NCBI GenBank assembly: GCA_963833885.1
Contig: CAWHZU010000011.1
Location: forward strand, 186,001 to 250,000
Reading direction: 5' to 3'
Length of the DNA: 64,000 nt
Source: JASHPR01 sp963833885
GTDB lineage: Bacteria > Actinomycetota > Actinomycetes > Streptosporangiales > Streptosporangiaceae
The notes beneath the pieces are model-generated. The model saw only the letters and a list, made by a program, of their open reading frames with translations. It was not told the origin of the DNA and did no database searches. The stretch's first letter is position 1, and each line of letters begins with the position of its first letter. The translations under genes and the position numbers were made by a program. Shown piece by piece: positions 24,247 through 32,338 of this stretch.

Positions 24247-25619
24247 ACGAACGTCCGCGGACACCGTGACGACCGCGGCGAGCACCGCTCTCGAGCTCGA
24301 CGACATCCAGTCCGGAATGTTTCACCAGCGGCCGGCGTCCTACGTCGGCACGTTCCTCCTGCTTCGCATCGACAGCCGCGAGGCGGGGCGGAAGCTGGTC
24401 GAGCGGCTGCTCCCGGTGATCGAGTCCGCCCGATCCTCATCCGATCCGGCACGGAACGCGTGGGTCTCGGTGGCGTTCACCTATCAGGGGCTGAAGGCGC
24501 TGGGCGTGCCCCAGGACTCGCTCGCCAGCTTCGCGCCGGAGTTCCGGCAGGGGCATGGCGGCCCGCGCGGCGGAGCTGGGCGATGCTGGCGACAGCAGCC
24601 CGGAGAACTGGGAGAAGCCGCTCGGAAGCCCCGAGGCCCACGTGGCGCTGTCGGTGCTCGCGCCCGACGCCACCCGGCTGGAGAGCCTGGCCGAGCGGGC
24701 CCGCCGCGCGCACGAGCAGCTAGCCGGTGTCGAGGTGATCTGGCACCAGGACTGCTACCAGCTCCCGACGGGGCGAACCTCCTTCGGCTTCAAGGACGGG
24801 ATCGGGCAGCCGGCGGTCGAAGGGAGCGGGATCCCCGGCTCCAACCCGGGCGAGCGGCCGATCAAGGCGGGCGAGTTCATCCTCGGCTACCCGGACGAGA
24901 CCGGAAGCGTGGGGCCGATGCCGACCCCCGAGATCCTCGGCCGTAACGGCACCTACCTGGCTTTCCGGAAACTGCACACCCGGGTGGCCGCATACCGGCA
25001 GTACCTTCACGCCAAAGCGGCCAGCCGCGAAGAGGAGGCGCTGCTCGGCGCGAAGATGGTCGGCCGCTGGCAGAGCGGCGCGCCACTCGCGCTATCCCCC
25101 GGGCAAGACGATGCCGATCTCGGCGCGGACCCGGGCCGCAACAACCGCTTTGGCTACACCGATGATCTGCGCGGCTTCAAATGTCCCGCCGGCGCGCATG
25201 CCCGGCGTGCAAACCCCCGGGACGCGCTCGATCACGAGATGAGCGTCGACGTCCGCCTCCACCGCATGCTCCGGCTCGGCACGAGCTACGGCCCGATGCT
25301 CCCCGAAGGCGTCTTCGACGACGACGGCGCGGACCGCGGCATCATCTTCGTCTTCGCCGGCGCCCACCCCAAGCGCCAGTTCGAGTTCGTCAAGACACAG
25401 TGGCTGAACGACGGCATCTTCATCGGCGCGCCCGCCGAGAAAGACCCGCTCGCCGGAGCGAACGACGGAACGGGCACCTACACCATCCCCCACCGGCCGA
25501 TCCGCCGCCGGCTGCAGAGCCTGCCGCCATTCGTGATCACCCGCGGCGGAGAGTACTGCTTCGCGCCGGGCCTGCGCGCGCTGCGCTGGCTGGCCGAGCT
25601 GGACACCCGGACCGGCTGA
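24236..25619 (+). pseudogene. DyP-type heme peroxidase with a 1-base frameshift
   Basis: Residues 1-105 lie in one frame (LELDDIQSGMFHQRP, RNAWVSVAFTYQGLKALGVP, SLASFAPEFRQG). The rest lies in another (LGDAGDSSPENWEKPLG, the DyP signature GFKDGIGQP, the proximal-His region GAHARRANPRDAL and IIFVFAGAHPKRQFEFVKTQ). Both the GxxDG Asp and the heme-ligand His are present. The shift sits at GGGGC near 24553, a short homopolymer, so a sequencing indel is possible. Without the shift it would be a full 460-residue DyP of the larger bacterial type, acting on dyes or aromatic compounds with H2O2. No Tat signal is seen. Confidence 0.85.
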
Positions 25620-25638
25620 ACAGGAAAGGAAGGACAAC

Positions 25639-26505
25639 ATGGCAACGAGCCCGGCACGCACCGACCGCTGGAAGACACTCGACTTCAGCCCGCCGTCGTC
25701 GGATGCCGACGAACCCGGCCTGCCCGTGCTCGTCGAGTACACGCAGGACGAGAGAGTGGCGGTCATCACGCTGAACCGGCCGCACGCGGACAACGCGATC
25801 ACCACGGCGATGGGAGCACGCCTGACCGAGATCCTGGAGACGATCGCGGTCCGGCCCGCGGTCCGCGCCGTCATCCTCACCGGAGCCGGCCGCCGGGCCT
25901 TCTCCGTCGGCAGCGACCTGCGCCAGCGCAAAGACATGACCAAACAGGACTGGCTGCGGCAGCGCCAGGACTTCGATCGCACTCTGTACACCGTGCGCCA
26001 GCTGCGCAAGCCGATCTTCACCGCCGTCAACGGGATCGCCTACGGCGGCGGCTGCGAGCTCGCCCAGAGCACCGACTTCATCATCGCGTCCGACAACGCC
26101 ACCTTCGGCCAGCCCGAAGCGATGGTCGGCCTCGCCGCCGGAGGCGGCTCGCCAGCGCTGCTCCCGCGCCTACTCCCCCCGGGCAAAGCCATGCAGATGC
26201 TGATGACCGGCGACCCGATCAGCGCACAGGAAGCGCACCGGCTCGGAATGGTCAACGAACTCTATCCCCAGGACGAGCTCATCGACGCCGCACACCGGAT
26301 CGCGGAGAAAATCGCGAGCAACTCACCCACCGCCGTGCAGGCAGTCAAGCAGGCGGTCCGGATGGGCCAGGGCGAGCCGATCGAGCAAGCCATCGCGATC
26401 ATGATGGAGGCGCACTGGCGCTCCGCCGTCCACCCCGACCGAGTCGAAGGCATCAGCGCGTTCAACGAAGACCGCGAGCCCAGCTTCCAGGATCCCGACC
26501 ACTGA
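25639..26505 (+). CDS. Enoyl-CoA hydratase/isomerase family protein
   Basis: The 288-residue crotonase-fold protein has VAVITLNRPHADNAITTAMG at the N terminus and oxyanion-hole segments RAFSVGSDLRQRK and NGIAYGGGCELAQSTDFIIA. The catalytic-loop region is FGQPEAMVGLAAGGGS, followed by a C-terminal trimerisation helix. Where hydratases have Glu residues the pattern is partly kept (QPEAMVG), so hydratase or isomerase activity on an acyl-CoA is plausible. AAGGAAGG precedes ATG 25639. It closes the operon 19 bp after the DyP gene. A link between a peroxidase and a crotonase suggests breakdown of an aromatic or unsaturated acid; this is inference. Confidence 0.88.
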   Translation: MATSPARTDRWKTLDFSPPSSDADEPGLPVLVEYTQDERVAVITLNRPHADNAITTAMGARLTEILETIAVRPAVRAVILTGAGRRAFSVGSDLRQRKDMTKQDWLRQRQDFDRTLYTVRQLRKPIFTAVNGIAYGGGCELAQSTDFIIASDNATFGQPEAMVGLAAGGGSPALLPRLLPPGKAMQMLMTGDPISAQEAHRLGMVNELYPQDELIDAAHRIAEKIASNSPTAVQAVKQAVRMGQGEPIEQAIAIMMEAHWRSAVHPDRVEGISAFNEDREPSFQDPDH

Positions 26506-26588
26506 TGCGCCGCGCAGAGCACCACGCGCAACCCGAGGTGCCCCCGGTAACCGCCTCGCCTATGTAAACAACGCGGTCGAGGTGACGT

Positions 26589-26705
26589 ATGTCAGCGCTG
26601 GAGGCCACCGGGATCTACAGCACGCCGGTCTATCACGCGCTGATCGAGCACGCGGAATTCGGGCAGGTGCTGGTGTGCAAGGCCGGGCATGTTAAGAACG
26701 TGCCG
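26589..26705 (+). mobile_element. IS110-family transposase remnant
   Basis: The frame reads MSALEATGIYSTPVYHALIE, then FGQVLVCKAGHVKNVPA. This matches the early DEDD-domain block of IS110-type transposases (xxEATGxYxxPVYxxL...VLLVNAxHVKNVPG). Only about 40 residues survive before the sequence passes into the second copy of the vapC repeat. No inverted repeats are visible, as expected for IS110. Confidence 0.65.
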
Positions 26706-26724
26706 GCCGCAAACCGATCTCCGT

Positions 26725-27077
26725 TGCGGCAGTTACTGGTCGAGATCGTCGGGCAGGAGCCGGAACCACCTGTGGGGGTGAGGGGTGCACCGCCCGGAAG
26801 CCGCGCCGGTCGAGTGTGAGGACGGCGTCGGTCCGGTACTGGGCTGCGAGCCCTACATTGACGGCGCCGGCTAGGTCCAGGTCGAGGCTGGCGTACTGCT
26901 TCTGGACCAGGCGCGCGGTGTCGAGGATCTCGATGCCGGTTCCGAGGATCTGGAATCGCGTCTGCCGGGCCTGGGTAATGACGAAATCAATGATCATGGT
27001 CCGGGCACGGGATCCGAAGCGGGCCTTGGCCAGGTGATCAACCTCGGTGAGCACGAGCGGCGAGATGATCACCGTCC
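26725..27077 (-). pseudogene. Decayed second copy of vapC
   Basis: On the minus strand the product reads TVIISPLVLTEVDHLAKARF, TARLVQKQYASLDLDLAG and TDAVLTLDRRGFRAVHP, nearly the same as the intact toxin at 17536. The N-terminal strand with the first catalytic Asp is missing, and two other active-site Asp are lost (DLADAVN to DLAGAVN and DRRDF to DRRGF). The C terminus is frameshifted. No antitoxin gene adjoins it. The loss of three acidic residues shows it is a dead copy rather than a sequencing artefact. Confidence 0.82.
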
Positions 27078-27122
27078 TTGCCCGGCTGTTGATACAGCAC
27101 GCGCTCGGGCAAGACAGAAGCA

Positions 27123-28691
27123 ATGACGACCTTGACCGTCCGGGCTGTCCAGCGGCTGACTCTTGCCGCTGCATGCCTGGCGCAGGGCATGATGGTCCTC
27201 GATGTCCTGATTGTCAGCGTCGCTCTTCCGTCGATGCAGCGGGAACTTCGGCTGTCGCCTAGCGGCCTGGAATGGGTCGTCAGCTCGTACGCCCTGGTCC
27301 TCGCCGCGCTGATTCCGTCCGGCGGCGCACTCGGTGATCATTTCGGGCGCAAGCGCATCTTCGTGGCCGGATTGGCACTATTCACGCTCGCCTCGGTTGG
27401 ATGTGCGCTCTCGACCTCCGGCGGGATGCTGATCGCGTTCCGGGTGATCCAGGGGATTGGCGGCGCAGTCATGTCGTCGCTCACGCTCGCCTTGATCTCC
27501 GAGGCCTATCCCCCGGACGCCAGAAGCGGGCCGATCGGGTTGTGGGCAGCGGTCAGCGGCCTGGCAGTCGCCGGGGGGAGCGTCGTCGGCGGGCTGCTGC
27601 TCTCGGTCTTCTCCTGGTCATCGATCTTCTGGGTTAACGTCCCGATCGGGGCGCTTGCCATTGCCATCTCCATACTCGGGGTCACCGAATCCCGGGAGAG
27701 CGCGCCTCGCCCACTCGATGTGCGCGGGGTGGCGCTCAGCGCCCTTGGCCTGTTTCTGGTGGCCTTCGGTCTGGTCTATTCGGCCGATGCCACCTGGGCC
27801 TCGCCGGTCGTGGTCGGCTGCATCGCGGCCGGCGTGGCTGTCTTGGTGGCGTTCGCGGCATGCGAACGCAGGACTGGTTCACCGATGGCGCCGCCAGCGT
27901 TGCTGCGGACCAGGAGCTTCGCTGCCGCATGCGGCGTGTACCTGCTGGCGTACCTCGCTTTCTCGGGCTTCATCTACTACGTGACCTTGTACTTCCAGAA
28001 TGTGCAGCGCTGGTCCGCGCTCCACACCGGACTATCGTGGCTGCTGTTCTGCATCCCGTACTTCGCGGTAGCGCAGCGCAGGCACCAGCTCGCCCGCTGG
28101 CTGCCGGAGGCCGCGGCGATCGGCTGGGGGTGCGTGATCGCGGCCGCTGGCACGCTCGGCATGAGCCAGCTGACGACCACCACCACGTTCGCGTTGCCCG
28201 CGGTTAGCTACGTCTTGGTAGGCGTCGGATTCGGGCTCATGGTCCCGGCCGGCTCGGCTGCCGCCATGGCTGAGGTGCCGCCGGACTCGTCGGGCATTGG
28301 CTCCGGGCTGTTCAACGCCTGCCGTCAGATCGGAACTGCGATGGGGCTGGCAATTCTCGGCTCGGTCGCGACCAGCATCATCGTCGCCGACTGGCATAGC
28401 CAGGTTCGCTCCTTCGCCCCGGCCGAGCAGCCACGTGCCACCGGGCTAAGTGCAGACGTCGCCGGTGGCCAGATAAAGGCAGTCACCACCGCGCTGGGCC
28501 AGCACGCGCACAGCCCGGCGGTCGCGTCCTATTTGCACGGATTCGAGGCGGCGCTGATAACAGCGAGCGTGATCCTGATAGCGGCCGGCGCACTCGGATT
28601 CCTCGGCCTGAGGCGCCTTCACTGCGCGCCCGAAAATGTCAGCGCCGGCGAGGTCGAGGATGTCAGCAGCGACCGTGGCGAACGCTCCTAG
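27123..28691 (+). CDS. MFS drug exporter, DHA2 (14-TM) type
   Basis: The 522-residue membrane protein has a DHA2 layout: LAQGMMVLDVLIVSVALPSM in TM1, LEWVVSSYALVLAALIPSGG, the motif A loop GDHFGRKRIF, a motif C-like stretch LAVAGGSVVGGLLLSV, and a late helix pair with MVPAGSAAAMAEVPPDSSG. Proton-driven export of drugs or metabolites is expected. The hydrolase and TetR genes downstream on the other strand may be part of the same resistance function. It starts just 46 bp after the vapC fragment, so its native promoter may have been replaced. Confidence 0.87.
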   Translation: MTTLTVRAVQRLTLAAACLAQGMMVLDVLIVSVALPSMQRELRLSPSGLEWVVSSYALVLAALIPSGGALGDHFGRKRIFVAGLALFTLASVGCALSTSGGMLIAFRVIQGIGGAVMSSLTLALISEAYPPDARSGPIGLWAAVSGLAVAGGSVVGGLLLSVFSWSSIFWVNVPIGALAIAISILGVTESRESAPRPLDVRGVALSALGLFLVAFGLVYSADATWASPVVVGCIAAGVAVLVAFAACERRTGSPMAPPALLRTRSFAAACGVYLLAYLAFSGFIYYVTLYFQNVQRWSALHTGLSWLLFCIPYFAVAQRRHQLARWLPEAAAIGWGCVIAAAGTLGMSQLTTTTTFALPAVSYVLVGVGFGLMVPAGSAAAMAEVPPDSSGIGSGLFNACRQIGTAMGLAILGSVATSIIVADWHSQVRSFAPAEQPRATGLSADVAGGQIKAVTTALGQHAHSPAVASYLHGFEAALITASVILIAAGALGFLGLRRLHCAPENVSAGEVEDVSSDRGERS

Positions 28692-28699
28692 CCGCGCTG

Positions 28700-29536
28700 T
28701 TACCGCACGGGCGTCGGCACGAACTTCGCGATCGCGCCGGCCACCGCGTCCGGGTCGTCGACCGGGACCCACGTCCCGGCGCCGGGAACGGTCACCAGGG
28801 TGGCACTGGGGAAATCGGATGCGAGGTGCCGGGCGTATTCGGTGGGGAAGAACTTGCACGCCTCGCCCCAGATCACCAGGACCGGCCGGTCGAACCCGGG
28901 GATCGCCTTGGCCGCGTCGATGAGGAGCTGCGGGCGCTCCCCAGCCAGGGCCGCAACGAGATCACCGGCCACCCGCCGGTCACGCAGGATCGGCCCGAAG
29001 AACGACTCCGCGCGTTCGCTGTCGAGCCCGATCTCGGTCACGCTGGAGACGTTCCGGCGCCGGGCAGTCAGACGGACCGCCCCCCGGGCCAGCCCGGGCA
29101 TCCTGCGGCACATTGCCGACGCCATCTTGAGCTTGTTGGGCGGGAACTGGTCGTAGCTTTCGCAGTTGGTCAGCACGAGACGGCCGATCCGCCCGAGTGC
29201 CGGATGACCGGTGGCAAGCGACAGCAGCAGCAGGCCGCCGGCCGTGTCATTGGCGACCACCGTGGCGTCGGTCACGTCGAGCAGTTCCAGGCAGTCGAGC
29301 AGCAGCCGTGCCAGCGAGTTGGCAGACCGGTCTGCTCCTGAAAGCAGCGGCCATGGGTGCGCTCCCAGGGGGAGGTCGACAGTGATGCAGCGGTAGCGAT
29401 CCTCGAGCGCGGCGACGACGTCACGCCACAGGTCGCCGTTCGCGAGCGCTCCGGCGAAGAAGACGAGCGGCGGCCCTTGGCCGGACGACCGGTACGCCAG
29501 GGGTCCAAGACGGGTTTCCAGCGTTTCGCATTCCAT
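28700..29536 (-). CDS. Alpha/beta hydrolase with aspartate nucleophile
   Basis: The 278-residue protein has the alpha/beta-hydrolase fold: LVFFAGALANGDLWRDVV near the N terminus, a nucleophile elbow TVVANDTAGGLLLLSLA with Asp97 in place of Ser, and PVLVIWGEACKFFP before the last strand. An Asp nucleophile is seen in haloalkane-dehalogenase-like and epoxide-hydrolase-like groups. The position of the catalytic His reads VPGAGTWVPVDDPD, with Thr where GHW would be usual, so hydrolysis of the ester intermediate is doubtful. ATG 29536 is preferred over TTG 29545. A TetR-type palindrome lies 10 bases upstream. Confidence 0.82.
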   Translation of the reverse strand: MECETLETRLGPLAYRSSGQGPPLVFFAGALANGDLWRDVVAALEDRYRCITVDLPLGAHPWPLLSGADRSANSLARLLLDCLELLDVTDATVVANDTAGGLLLLSLATGHPALGRIGRLVLTNCESYDQFPPNKLKMASAMCRRMPGLARGAVRLTARRRNVSSVTEIGLDSERAESFFGPILRDRRVAGDLVAALAGERPQLLIDAAKAIPGFDRPVLVIWGEACKFFPTEYARHLASDFPSATLVTVPGAGTWVPVDDPDAVAGAIAKFVPTPVR

Positions 29537-29545
29537 GCGTATCAA

Positions 29546-29562
29546 ACATACTCGCGGTATGT
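29546..29562. promoter_or_regulatory. TetR-type operator palindrome
   Basis: ACATAC-TCGCG-GTATGT is a perfect 6-bp inverted repeat with a 5-bp spacer. It lies just upstream of the hydrolase start and 77 bp after the stop of the TetR gene. Size and shape are typical of TetR-family operators. It would overlap the hydrolase promoter or leader. Confidence 0.7.
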
Positions 29563-29638
29563 GAATTCGGCAAGGTGCCTGGTCGCTGAAGCAAGGTGAC
29601 TGGTCGCCGCAGCAGGGCGGCCTGGTTGCCGAAGCGGA

Positions 29639-30280
29639 TCAGGGCTCCTTGCCTGGAGCCAGGCCCCGGAGCATCACCTCGAGTGCCTTGCCGAGTTCGG
29701 CCCTTGTTGCGCCGGGGTCGCTGGCGCGCGTGATGAGCAGGGCGCCGAGCCAGGCCAGGCCGCCGATGAGATCAGTGAGAACGCCGGGGTTCAGATCCGC
29801 GAGCTGACCGTGCTCGATCGCCGTGGCGATGAACAACCGCACGGCCTCGGCGTTCGCCTGCTGCTCCGCAGAAGGATCGGGCTCGTGACCGAGCACCGCT
29901 GGCCCGTCGATCAGCGTGATCCGCCGTATCTCTTGATCGAGCACGGCGTCCAGGTACGCGTTCACCTTCGCGACGAGCTGATCGATCGGCGGGTCCTCCG
30001 GGTCTCCGGCTACGACCGCGCGCCCGTACGCGTCTGCCTCCGCCTCGTCGTATACGGCGCGGAACAGCGCCTCCTTGCCGGCGAAGTGGTGGTACACCGC
30101 ACCCTTGGTGACCCGGGCCGCGTCGGCGATCTCGTCGACCGACGTCTGTGCGTAGCCCTTGGCGCCGAACAGGGAACGGGCGGCGGTGAGCACAGCCCGG
30201 CGGGTGGCCTCGGCGTGCTGCGAGCGGAGCGTGGCCGAAGGCTCGGCGCCGCTTTCGCCTTTCGATGATCGCCGCGGCAT
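29639..30280 (-). CDS. TetR-family transcriptional regulator
   Basis: The 213-residue protein has an N-terminal HTH: RRAVLTAARSLFGAKGYAQT, SVDEIADAARVTKGAVYHHF and AGKEALFRAVYDEAEA, followed by an all-helical ligand-binding domain (RLFIATAIEHGQLADLNPGV, LIGGLAWLGALLITRASDPG). ATG 30280 (MPRRSSKGE) gives a short basic tail before the HTH. It is upstream of the hydrolase gene on the same strand, and the operator between them indicates that it represses the hydrolase. The upstream neighbour, an EamA exporter gene on the same strand, ends 43 bp away. Confidence 0.88.
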   Translation of the reverse strand: MPRRSSKGESGAEPSATLRSQHAEATRRAVLTAARSLFGAKGYAQTSVDEIADAARVTKGAVYHHFAGKEALFRAVYDEAEADAYGRAVVAGDPEDPPIDQLVAKVNAYLDAVLDQEIRRITLIDGPAVLGHEPDPSAEQQANAEAVRLFIATAIEHGQLADLNPGVLTDLIGGLAWLGALLITRASDPGATRAELGKALEVMLRGLAPGKEP

Positions 30281-30323
30281 GCGGCTCAGTATGTCACCGC
30301 AGGTTGCCGCTACCTCGGCCCTA

Positions 30324-31349
30324 TCAGCTGGTCTGATCAGCCGGCGGGCAGCCGGCAAACGGTGGGCGTGGTCCGGCATCGGCCTGCACAAGCTCGAGGC
30401 GCGGGTCGATCCCCGAGGCCAGCCCGGGTGGCCGAGGGGGCGGGTGGGAGTCACTGGCCCGGTGGTCTTCGGAGACGGGCTCGCGGCCGCCGGAGCGGGT
30501 GGCGGCAATGCCGGCGATGACCACAAGGACGATCCCGGCGGCAGAGGATGCACCCGGAACCTGCCGGAGCACAAGCAGCCCGGCCAGTATCGCGATGGCG
30601 GGTTCCAGGCTCATCAGGGTCCCGAAGGCGCTGGCGGTGAGGCGCCGCAGGGCGAGGAACTCGAGGCTGAACGGGATCACCGGGTGCAGCACTGCCAGGC
30701 CCAGCATGATGCCGAGCAGCGGCCAGGTCACCCGGCTCAGGCTGGGACCGGCGGCGAGCAGGGCGATCGCTCCGGCCACGGGCATGGAGACGGCCAGCCC
30801 AGCCAGTCCGGTGACGTGGTCGCCGACGTGCTGGGTCAGCAGAATGTAGGCGGCCCAGCAGACCCCGGCGGCCAAGGCGAACGCGAGGCCAGCGAGGTCG
30901 GTGCCGCCGTTCCAGGGATGAGTCAGCAGCACGACACCGACGGCGGCCGGGGCTGCCCAGCGCCGGTGCCCGCCACCGGGGCCGAACAGCGACACAGCGA
31001 GCGGGCCGAGGAACTCCAGCGCGCTGGCCGTGCCGAGCGGGATACGCGCGATCGCGAGCATGAACAGCAGCGTCACGCCGGCGGTGACCGCGCCCAGCAC
31101 GCAGCAGGCCAGCAGGTCCCGGCGGGCGAAGTGCCGCAGCCGCGGCCGGACCAGGACCACGAGGATCAGCCCGGCCCAGGCCAGCCGCAGGCCGGCCACG
31201 CCCAGCGGGCCCAGCTGGCCAAACAAGGGGACCGACAGGGCCAGCCCTAGCTGGACGCACGACATGGATGCCGCAGCCATCAGCGCCCCGCCCTGGGCAC
31301 CGGCCAGGCCCGGGGCGCGGCGGCGGCATCCGGGCGGCGGCGCGTTCAT
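30324..31349 (-). CDS. EamA/DMT-family transporter (RhtA-like exporter)
   Basis: The 341-residue membrane protein has ten hydrophobic segments in two EamA repeats: MAAASMSCVQLGLALSVPLF, LRLAWAGLILVVLVRPRL, IPLGTASALEFLGPLAVSLF, then LAGLAFALAAGVCWAAYILL and LHPVIPFSLEFLALRRLTAS. SAFGTLMSLEPAIAILAGLL is the second-repeat signature. RhtA-type proteins export threonine, homoserine or related metabolites. The long Pro-rich hydrophilic tail is extra. It is divergent from a LysR-type gene 82 bp away, its probable regulator. The substrate is inferred only from the family. Confidence 0.86.
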   Translation of the reverse strand: MNAPPPGCRRRAPGLAGAQGGALMAAASMSCVQLGLALSVPLFGQLGPLGVAGLRLAWAGLILVVLVRPRLRHFARRDLLACCVLGAVTAGVTLLFMLAIARIPLGTASALEFLGPLAVSLFGPGGGHRRWAAPAAVGVVLLTHPWNGGTDLAGLAFALAAGVCWAAYILLTQHVGDHVTGLAGLAVSMPVAGAIALLAAGPSLSRVTWPLLGIMLGLAVLHPVIPFSLEFLALRRLTASAFGTLMSLEPAIAILAGLLVLRQVPGASSAAGIVLVVIAGIAATRSGGREPVSEDHRASDSHPPPRPPGLASGIDPRLELVQADAGPRPPFAGCPPADQTS

Positions 31350-31431
31350 GGCCCCAGTAAAGCGTCGATGACCGTCCACGTCCACGTGTCGAATATTGAT
31401 AAACCATCCAGGAATTCTGAACAATGGAAGC

Positions 31432-32331
31432 ATGGAGACGCGACGGCTGGAGTTGCTGGCCGAGCTGTCCCGACTGGGCTCGATGCGTGCAGTCGCGGAC
31501 GCGCTCGGCACCACCACCTCGACGGTGTCGCAGCAGATCGCCGTGCTCGGCCGCGAAATGGGCACCCCGCTCATCGAGCCCGCCGGACGCCGGGTCCGGC
31601 TGACACCAGCAGGGCGCCGGCTGGCCGAGCACGCCGTGACGATCCTTGCCGCAGTCGAGGCCGCGCAGCTCGACCTGGGACCGCAGGCAGAACCCAACGG
31701 CACGCTGCGAGTCGCCGGATTCAGCACCGCGTTCCGCGCCTACCTGCTGCCGGTCATCACCACTCTGGCGGCTACGCATCCCCGGGTGCGCGTGCTGCTC
31801 CGCGAGCACGAGCCCGCCGAGGCCATGCAGTTGCTGGCCACCGACCAGGTCGACCTCGCGCTCGTCTATGACTACAACCTTGCCCCGGCCGTCGCCGACC
31901 CCGCCATGCACACCGCGCCGCTATGGGCCACGCGGTGGGGCCTGGGCGTGCCCGCCAGCGAACCCGCCTGCGCCGGGACGACGCTGCAGATCTTCGCCCG
32001 CTTCCAGGGTCACGACTGGATCGGCAACTCCCGCAACACCGCGGACGAGGACGTCATCCGCACGCTCGCAGCCATGGCCGGGTTCACGCCCCGCATCACC
32101 CACCAGGCAGACAGCCTCGACCTCGTGCAAGACATGATCACTGCAGGCCTTGGCGTCGGGCTGCTTCCGCTCGGCCACGCTGCCCGCGAAGGAGTGCGCC
32201 TTCTTCCCCTCAGCGGTCCAGACGTCGAGTTGCGGGCCTACTCCGTCACCCGCCACGGGCACCTGAACTGGCCTCCGCTCGCCCTCGTCACCGGCCTCCT
32301 GGAGCGCGCCAGCCAGCGAACGGCGCCGTGA
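31432..32331 (+). CDS. LysR-family transcriptional regulator
   Basis: The 299-residue protein has the N-terminal winged HTH of LysR (RLELLAELSRLGSMRAVADA, TTTSTVSQQIAVLGREMGTP, GRRVRLTPAGRRLAEHA). It is followed by the two-lobed effector domain (GTLRVAGFSTAFRAYLLPVI, DQVDLALVYDYNL, DMITAGLGVGLLPLGHAARE). ATG 31432 is the start that gives a complete HTH; AATGGAAGC provides a weak ribosome-binding site. It is divergent from the EamA exporter gene. The gap holds an AT-rich stretch (GAATATTGATAAACC) where promoter and operator must lie. The usual LysR mode, ligand-dependent activation of the divergent gene, is expected. Confidence 0.9.
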   Translation: METRRLELLAELSRLGSMRAVADALGTTTSTVSQQIAVLGREMGTPLIEPAGRRVRLTPAGRRLAEHAVTILAAVEAAQLDLGPQAEPNGTLRVAGFSTAFRAYLLPVITTLAATHPRVRVLLREHEPAEAMQLLATDQVDLALVYDYNLAPAVADPAMHTAPLWATRWGLGVPASEPACAGTTLQIFARFQGHDWIGNSRNTADEDVIRTLAAMAGFTPRITHQADSLDLVQDMITAGLGVGLLPLGHAAREGVRLLPLSGPDVELRAYSVTRHGHLNWPPLALVTGLLERASQRTAP

Positions 32332-32338
32332 TCGGCGG

